Positions 59,813 through 64,000 of a stretch of DNA of 64,000 nt are shown piece by piece. Source of the DNA: an uncultured bacterium. Lineage in GTDB: Bacteria; Acidobacteriota; Aminicenantia; Aminicenantales; Saccharicenantaceae. The DNA lies in the NCBI GenBank assembly GCA_937920515.1, contig CALEUG010000004.1, positions 124,001 through 188,000 on the forward strand, given 5' to 3'. The position numbers and the translations under genes are program-made. The notes beneath the pieces were generated by a model, which saw only the letters and a program-made list of their open reading frames with translations, was not told where the DNA came from and searched no databases. Position 1 is the stretch's first letter, and each line of letters begins with the position of its first letter.

Positions 59813-60073
59813 TTGACATCCGAGCTGGAGCGGATTAAAATACTGGAGGGCAAGATAACTCAGCTGGCAGAGATTTTTTCCCGGCTTTCCCAGGAAAACG
59901 CCCGCCTCAAGGATGAGCTCAAGCACCTGAAGGCTGAGAAGAAGGAGCTGGAGGAAAGGCTGCGGAAGCTCTGCAGCCTGGAAGAAGAACTGAAGAAGCA
60001 GCAGGAAGAAAAAGAACAGGTCAAAAGCCGGATAGAGGCCCTGATCACTCAGATGGAAAAGCTGGGTGTATGA
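59813..60073 (+). CDS. Small coiled-coil protein, ZapB-like
   Basis: 86 residues, almost all coiled coil (leucine heptads from 5 to 80), TTG start at 59813 five bases after AAGGAGG. Its size, form and position directly before zapA (4-nt overlap) suggest a ZapB-like partner that links ZapA to the division ring or chromosome. Homology cannot be claimed because coiled coils look alike. Confidence 0.8.
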   Translation: MTSELERIKILEGKITQLAEIFSRLSQENARLKDELKHLKAEKKELEERLRKLCSLEEELKKQQEEKEQVKSRIEALITQMEKLGV

Positions 60074-60399
60074 AAGAGAAAATAATTGAGATTGAAATTT
60101 TTGGAAATAAATTCAGGATCTGCGTCAAAGGAGAAGAAGACGAAAGATACATCGGCCAGTTGACCTCTTTCGTTGATCAGAAAATGCGGGAGGTGGCCCT
60201 CAAATCGCGGTCGTCGGACCTGGCCAAGATCGCCGTCCTGACCGCCCTGAACATTGCCGACGAGCTGTACGTATCGCAAAGCCGGATCGATCAACTGAAA
60301 GAGGCCCTCAGCCACCTGGAAATGGAACTGGCCAGGATCGAGGATCAGGTTAAGCAACATGAAAATGATTATGAAACTCTGGAAAAACTTACCCCTTAA
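60070..60399 (+). CDS. zapA: Cell division protein ZapA
   Basis: 109 residues. ZapA bundles FtsZ filaments at midcell. The globular head includes I-E-I-F-G-N-K-F-R-I and I-A-V-L-T-A-L-N-I-A-D-E-L, followed by a C-terminal coiled coil. In many bacteria zapA is followed by the 6S RNA gene, which makes the next 190 nt worth examining. Confidence 0.88.
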   Translation: MKEKIIEIEIFGNKFRICVKGEEDERYIGQLTSFVDQKMREVALKSRSSDLAKIAVLTALNIADELYVSQSRIDQLKEALSHLEMELARIEDQVKQHENDYETLEKLTP

Positions 60400-60588
60400 T
60401 GCAGGAGATTTTTTGTCTGTTTCTTTCGATAGATTAGACCACGAGTCTAATTGCGGGATATTTTCAGAGAGAAAAAACCGTGGCTTCTGTCACAGCCTTA
60501 AGGGGCGGAAGCTCTTTATCCTTCCAGAGTAATGGCCTGACCTCACCCCAGCTCCTTTGGCCCTGTGGTCCGGTGAGGAGGTTTGACC
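60400..60588 (+). ncRNA. Structured intergenic region, possible 6S RNA or rny leader
   Basis: The gap between zapA and rny is long for this operon and contains several hairpins. These are the perfect repeat ATTAGAC-CACGA-GTCTAAT (60433-60451), GGAAG/CTTCC (60507-60525), CACAG/CTGTG (60491-60495 with 60563-60567) and CCTCACC/GGTGAGG (60541-60578). The 6S RNA gene often follows zapA, so it is a candidate, but I could not fold the full 6S rod with a central bubble. No T-run terminator is visible. A cis-acting leader of rny is the main alternative. Confidence 0.25.
60541..60581 (+). promoter_or_regulatory. Hairpin sequestering the rny ribosome-binding site
   Basis: CCTCACC (60541-60547) is fully complementary to GGTGAGG (60572-60578), the first part of the GGTGAGGAGG ribosome-binding site of rny (ATG at 60589). 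The 24-nt loop holds further G+C-rich sequence. Pairing would lower initiation, so rny translation may be controlled by RNA folding or a trans-acting RNA or protein. Confidence 0.4.
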
Positions 60589-62151
60589 ATGAAGGCCGTA
60601 CTGATCGCGGGAATCCCCGTTTTATCTTTAATTCTCCTGTTTTTTATTTTCCTGCTGCTCAAGCGGAGCCGCGGGTTAAAAGGGTTGCTGCAGGCCGAAG
60701 CCCGGGCTAAAGAGATACTGGCCAGGGCGGCCGAAGAAGCCGAAAAAATAAAAAAACAGGCTGAGGCCGAGGCCCGGGAAAAGGATGCTGCCCGGCAGGC
60801 CGAGTTTGAAGCCCAGACCAGGGAAAAAAGGCGCAAACTGAGTGAGCTGGAAAGGCGCCTGCTCAACAAGGAAGAGGCCCTGGAACGGCGCTATCAGAAC
60901 CTGGAGAGGAAAGAAAGGGACCTGTCGGCCAAGGAGCGCCGTCTGTATGGAAAAGAAAAAGAACTGGAGGCCCTGGAACAGAAAATCACCGAGACTCTCC
61001 AGAAGCAGACGGAAGAACTGGAACGCATCGCCGGCCTGACCCAGGAAGAAGCCCGCAATACCCTGATCAGAAAGATCGAAGATGAGGCCAAGCTTCAGGC
61101 CGTTCAAGCCATCAGGCGGGTGGAAGAAGAAACCCGGGAGAAGAGCAAGGCCCTGGCCCGGGAGATAATCTCCAACGCCATCCAGCGTTCGGCCGCCGAG
61201 CACGTGGTGGAGACCACTGTTTCAGTGGTGGACCTGCCCTCAGATGACATGAAGGGCAGGATCATCGGGCGCGAAGGCCGCAACATCCGGGCCCTGGAGA
61301 TGGCCACAGGAGTTGACATCATCGTCGACGACACGCCGGAAGCAGTTATCCTGTCGAGTTTTGACCCGCTGAGGCGAGAGCTGGCCAGGATGGCCATTGA
61401 AAAACTGGTGGCCGATGGCCGGATTCATCCGGCCAGGATTGAGGATATTGTGGAACAGGTGAGGGCCGAGCTGGAAGAGAAAATAAAACAGGAAGGCGAA
61501 AATACCCTGTACGAGCTCGGCATCCAGAACCTGCATCCTGAGCTGATCAAGTATCTCGGCAAACTGAAATACCGCACCAGCTACGGCCAGAACGTCCTGC
61601 AGCACTCTAAAGAAGTGGCCATGCTGTCTGCCCTGATGGCCAGGGAGCTGGGAGCCGACGTCAACGTGGCCCTGCGGGCCGGGCTCCTCCATGATATAGG
61701 CAAGGCGGTGGATAAGGACTACGAGGGCACCCACACCGAACTCTCCGTGGAATTGACCAAGAAGTACGGTGAATCAGAAGCGGTCATCCAGGCCATTGCC
61801 TCTCACCACCGGGACATAGATTTCCCCTCGGTGGAAGCCGTGCTGGTTCAGGCGGCCGACACCCTTTCGGCCGCTCGACCGGGCGCCAGGCGTGAACTGC
61901 TGGAAACCTACATCCAGCGCCTGGAGAAGCTGGAACAGATCGCCACTTCCTTTGAGGGCGTGGCCAAGGCCTTTGCCCTGCAGGCCGGCCGGGAAATCCG
62001 GATCATCGTCGACGCCCAGAAAGTTTCAGACGACCGGGCCATGGTCATCGCCCGGGACATCGCCCAGAAAATCAAGGATGAGCTCGACTACCCCGGGCAG
62101 ATCAAGGTCATGGTCATAAGAGAGATGAGAGCGGTGGAGTATGCCAGATAA
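60589..62151 (+). CDS. rny: Ribonuclease Y
   Basis: The 520-residue membrane-bound endoribonuclease that starts mRNA decay in bacteria lacking RNase E. One N-terminal transmembrane segment (4-24) is followed by a long coiled coil to about 200, a KH domain ([10 protein letters not shown] near 225), and an HD domain (L-L-H-D-I-G-K-A). A TTG at 60583 is open, but the ATG at 60589 is 7 nt from GGAGG. The last 11 nt overlap the next gene. Confidence 0.97.
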   Translation: MKAVLIAGIPVLSLILLFFIFLLLKRSRGLKGLLQAEARAKEILARAAEEAEKIKKQAEAEAREKDAARQAEFEAQTREKRRKLSELERRLLNKEEALERRYQNLERKERDLSAKERRLYGKEKELEALEQKITETLQKQTEELERIAGLTQEEARNTLIRKIEDEAKLQAVQAIRRVEEETREKSKALAREIISNAIQRSAAEHVVETTVSVVDLPSDDMKGRIIGREGRNIRALEMATGVDIIVDDTPEAVILSSFDPLRRELARMAIEKLVADGRIHPARIEDIVEQVRAELEEKIKQEGENTLYELGIQNLHPELIKYLGKLKYRTSYGQNVLQHSKEVAMLSALMARELGADVNVALRAGLLHDIGKAVDKDYEGTHTELSVELTKKYGESEAVIQAIASHHRDIDFPSVEAVLVQAADTLSAARPGARRELLETYIQRLEKLEQIATSFEGVAKAFALQAGREIRIIVDAQKVSDDRAMVIARDIAQKIKDELDYPGQIKVMVIREMRAVEYAR

Positions 62152-62944
62152 ATTTGGAGTCCTGTTCATCGGAGACCTCATCGGCCGACCGGGACGGCGG
62201 GCCCTTTCCCGGTTCCTGCCAGAACTGCGGAAAAAGTACCGGCCCGACCTGGTGGTGGTCAACGCCGAAAACGCCGCCGGCGGCAATGGCCTGACCGAGG
62301 AAACGGGCAAGGAACTGTTTTTCCAGGTGGATGTGCTGACCTCCGGCAACCATATCTGGGACAAGAAAGAAGTCCTGAACTACATGGAGAGGGAAACCCG
62401 GCTGCTGCGCCCGGCCAACTACCCGGCGGTCAACCCCGGTCACGGTTACTACATTTACCAGAGCGAAAAGGGAATCAAGGCAGCCGTGGTCAACCTTCAG
62501 GGACGGGTCTTCATGGAGCCAATCGACTGCCCCTTCCTTACCGCCGACCGCCTGCTGTCAGAAATTATTCCGATTACTCCGATAGTTATAATAGACTTTC
62601 ACGCCGAGGCCACCTCGGAAAAGCAGGCCCTGGGATGGTATCTTAACGGCCGGGTGTCGGCGGTCATAGGCACTCACACCCATATCCCCACCGCCGACGA
62701 AAGGCTGCTGCCGGGCGGGACCGCCTACATAACTGACGTGGGGATGGCCGGTGGCCTGAATTCTGTCATCGGGATGAAACCGGAACAGGCCCTGCAGAGG
62801 TTCCTGACGGCCAGGCCACAACGCTTCGAGCCGGCCACCGACGGCCTGATGCTGAGCGCCGTCTTTATTGATATTGACCCGGCCAGTGGAAAGGCCTTGA
62901 CAATAAGGCGCGAGTTTTTAACCGAGGATCAGAGTGAAGAGTGA
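62141..62944 (+). CDS. YmdB-like metallophosphoesterase (TIGR00282 type)
   Basis: 267 residues: [11 protein letters not shown] at the N-terminus, N-A-E-N-A-A-G-G near 40, L-T-S-G-N-H-I-W near 66, [10 protein letters not shown] near 150 and the C-terminal [10 protein letters not shown]. In Bacillus the YmdB relative is a phosphodiesterase acting on 2',3'-cyclic nucleotides and affects mRNA decay with RNase Y. Its 11-nt overlap with rny supports a similar link here. Confidence 0.92.
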   Translation: MPDKFGVLFIGDLIGRPGRRALSRFLPELRKKYRPDLVVVNAENAAGGNGLTEETGKELFFQVDVLTSGNHIWDKKEVLNYMERETRLLRPANYPAVNPGHGYYIYQSEKGIKAAVVNLQGRVFMEPIDCPFLTADRLLSEIIPITPIVIIDFHAEATSEKQALGWYLNGRVSAVIGTHTHIPTADERLLPGGTAYITDVGMAGGLNSVIGMKPEQALQRFLTARPQRFEPATDGLMLSAVFIDIDPASGKALTIRREFLTEDQSEE

Positions 62945-64000
62945 AAGCCTGATTATCAAGGACCGCGTTTACACGGTCAGCGAGCTGACCCGGCTGGTCC
63001 GGCTGGAGCTGGAATCGGCTTTTCCCTTCGTCTGGGTGGAAGGGGAAATATCCAACCTCAGGCAGCCGGCTTCCGGCCATTTTTACTTTACCCTCAAAGA
63101 TGAAAACGCCCAGCTGCGCTCTGTCCTGTTCCGCAACGAGGCCAGTCGCATTCAGTCAGAACTGAAGAAAAACAGCCCGTCCCCGCGGTTTGAGCTTAAA
63201 GATGGGATGAAGGTTATCTGCGGTGGCCGGATAACCGTTTACGAAAAGAGCGGGGATTACCAGCTGGTGGTGGAAAAGCTGGAACCGCGGGGCAAGGGAG
63301 CGCTGCAGCTGGCCTTCGAACAGCTGAAGGCCAAGCTACAGGCCGAAGGTCTGTTCGACTCCAGGCACAAGAAAAAACTTCCCCTGCTACCCAAGAAAAT
63401 CGGAATCGTAACCTCTCCCACGGGGGCGGCCATTCGCGATATCCTCAGGATTATCGAACGCCGCTTCAATCGCCTGCATATCATCATTTACCCTTCCCTG
63501 GTTCAGGGAGAAGGGGCGGCCCAGAATATCGCCCGCGGCCTGGACTACTTCAGCCGCCGGGATGATATAGATGTGGTCATTGTCGGCCGGGGCGGCGGCT
63601 CGATAGAAGACCTCTGGGCTTTTAACGAAGAGGTGGTGGCCAGGGCCATCTTCAACTGCATGAAAACCAAACCGGTCATCTCGGCCGTCGGGCACGAAAT
63701 AGACTTCACCATCGCCGACTTCGTGGCTGACATCCGGGCTTCCACCCCCTCGGCCGCGGCCGAAATGGTCGTCTCCAAGGAAGAAGAATTCCGGGATAAG
63801 ATCGACAACCTGCTCAACCGCCTCTGCCAGCTGGAAAAATATTTCCTGGAGAGGCTGCGCAGCCGGGTCAACCTCCTGGCCGAAGAGCGCATCATCCGCA
63901 ATTTCAGATTCCGCCTGATGAGCCTCGGCCAGAGGGTGGACGAGCTCGACAACCGGGCCTGGAAGGCCATCCAGAGCAGGAAACAGGCACTGTCCGATTA
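62934..64000 (+). CDS. xseA: Exodeoxyribonuclease VII large subunit, N-terminal part
   Basis: The frame runs to the window edge, so 355 residues are seen of about 400-450. The start is GTG at 62934, which overlaps the upstream gene by 11 nt and gives V-K-S-E-S-L then Y-T-V-S-E-L-T-R. The OB-fold domain shows W-V-E-G-E-I-S-N-L-R, S-G-H-F-Y-F-T-L-K-D and G-K-G-A-L-Q-L-A-F-E. The catalytic domain begins I-G-I-V-T-S-P-T-G-A-A-I-R-D and contains V-G-R-G-G-G-S-I-E-D-L-W-A-F-N and A-V-G-H-E-I-D. A coiled coil follows at the edge. xseB should be just outside the window. Confidence 0.96.
   Translation, partial: MKSESLIIKDRVYTVSELTRLVRLELESAFPFVWVEGEISNLRQPASGHFYFTLKDENAQLRSVLFRNEASRIQSELKKNSPSPRFELKDGMKVICGGRITVYEKSGDYQLVVEKLEPRGKGALQLAFEQLKAKLQAEGLFDSRHKKKLPLLPKKIGIVTSPTGAAIRDILRIIERRFNRLHIIIYPSLVQGEGAAQNIARGLDYFSRRDDIDVVIVGRGGGSIEDLWAFNEEVVARAIFNCMKTKPVISAVGHEIDFTIADFVADIRASTPSAAAEMVVSKEEEFRDKIDNLLNRLCQLEKYFLERLRSRVNLLAEERIIRNFRFRLMSLGQRVDELDNRAWKAIQSRKQALSD

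Overview
The window is a gene-dense bacterial chromosome segment with no phage, insertion sequence or CRISPR array, and no gene-free stretch longer than 300 bases. Most of it is G+C-rich housekeeping sequence with tightly packed, often overlapping genes. Several features suggest an anaerobic or fermentative bacterium of the Acidobacteriota/Candidatus Aminicenantes kind: a soluble NAD-linked [NiFe] hydrogenase, ornithine carbamoyltransferase with carbamate kinase, GatCA amidotransferase, RNase Y and a secreted 6-bladed beta-propeller protein. This placement is inferred from gene content and remembered family distribution; no phylogeny was run.

Layout. 1-4.6 kb: the end of a trans-sulfuration PLP enzyme, murA, a HIT protein, a YacP-like nuclease, a DUF2520 protein and murB (minus). 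4.8-9.5 kb: an exported TPR protein, ligA and a DUF4388/DnaJ/TPR fusion. 9.6-12.7 kb: a glutamine-dependent NAD synthetase split into two genes, rsmI, and an hsp20 with a possible HspR operator. 12.7-17.3 kb (minus): rplU-rpmA-obgE-nadD-rsfS-rlmH-traR/dksA-comF. 17.5-22.6 kb: tRNA-Val, a three-gene c-di-GMP signalling module, and tRNA-Lys/tRNA-Glu. 22.6-25.1 kb (minus): gatC-gatA and a lipoprotein. 25.2-31.2 kb: hoxF-hoxU-hoxY-hoxH, a maturation protease, hypB and hypA. 31.3-33.2 kb: an A+T-rich three-gene cassette (membrane protein, 6-bladed propeller, small cysteine-rich secreted peptide) unlike its surroundings. 33.3-47.1 kb: guaA, dnaE, a degenerate receiver, valS, birA, coaX, an unknown gene, rnr, and a SelB-like protein that lacks the GTPase part. 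47.2-52.6 kb (minus): a P-loop GTPase of the cyclic-2,3-diphosphoglycerate synthetase family, arcC, argF and a large unknown protein. 52.8-64 kb: a YfcE-like phosphoesterase (minus), tRNA-Val, then thrS-infC-rpmI-rplT-pheS-pheT-zapB-like-zapA, a structured intergenic region, rny, a YmdB-like phosphoesterase and the start of xseA.

How they work together. The hox-hyp block forms one hydrogenase and part of its maturation machinery. The signalling block pairs one soluble kinase with two closely related receivers carrying opposite c-di-GMP outputs (GGDEF and HD-GYP). The carbamoyl-phosphate block could run citrulline to ornithine plus ATP, but no arginine deiminase is present here.

The most interesting points are the A+T-rich propeller/peptide cassette, the GTPase-less SelB protein coupled to RNase R, a recurrent leaderless promoter layout (-35, about 17 bp, a -10 box, then 6-7 nt to the start codon) at murA, the NAD-synthetase glutaminase, guaA, birA and gatC, a HAIR-like operator at hsp20, an ATT-started infC whose 3' end is overprinted on rpmI, and an apparent ACG start in the hydrogenase protease.
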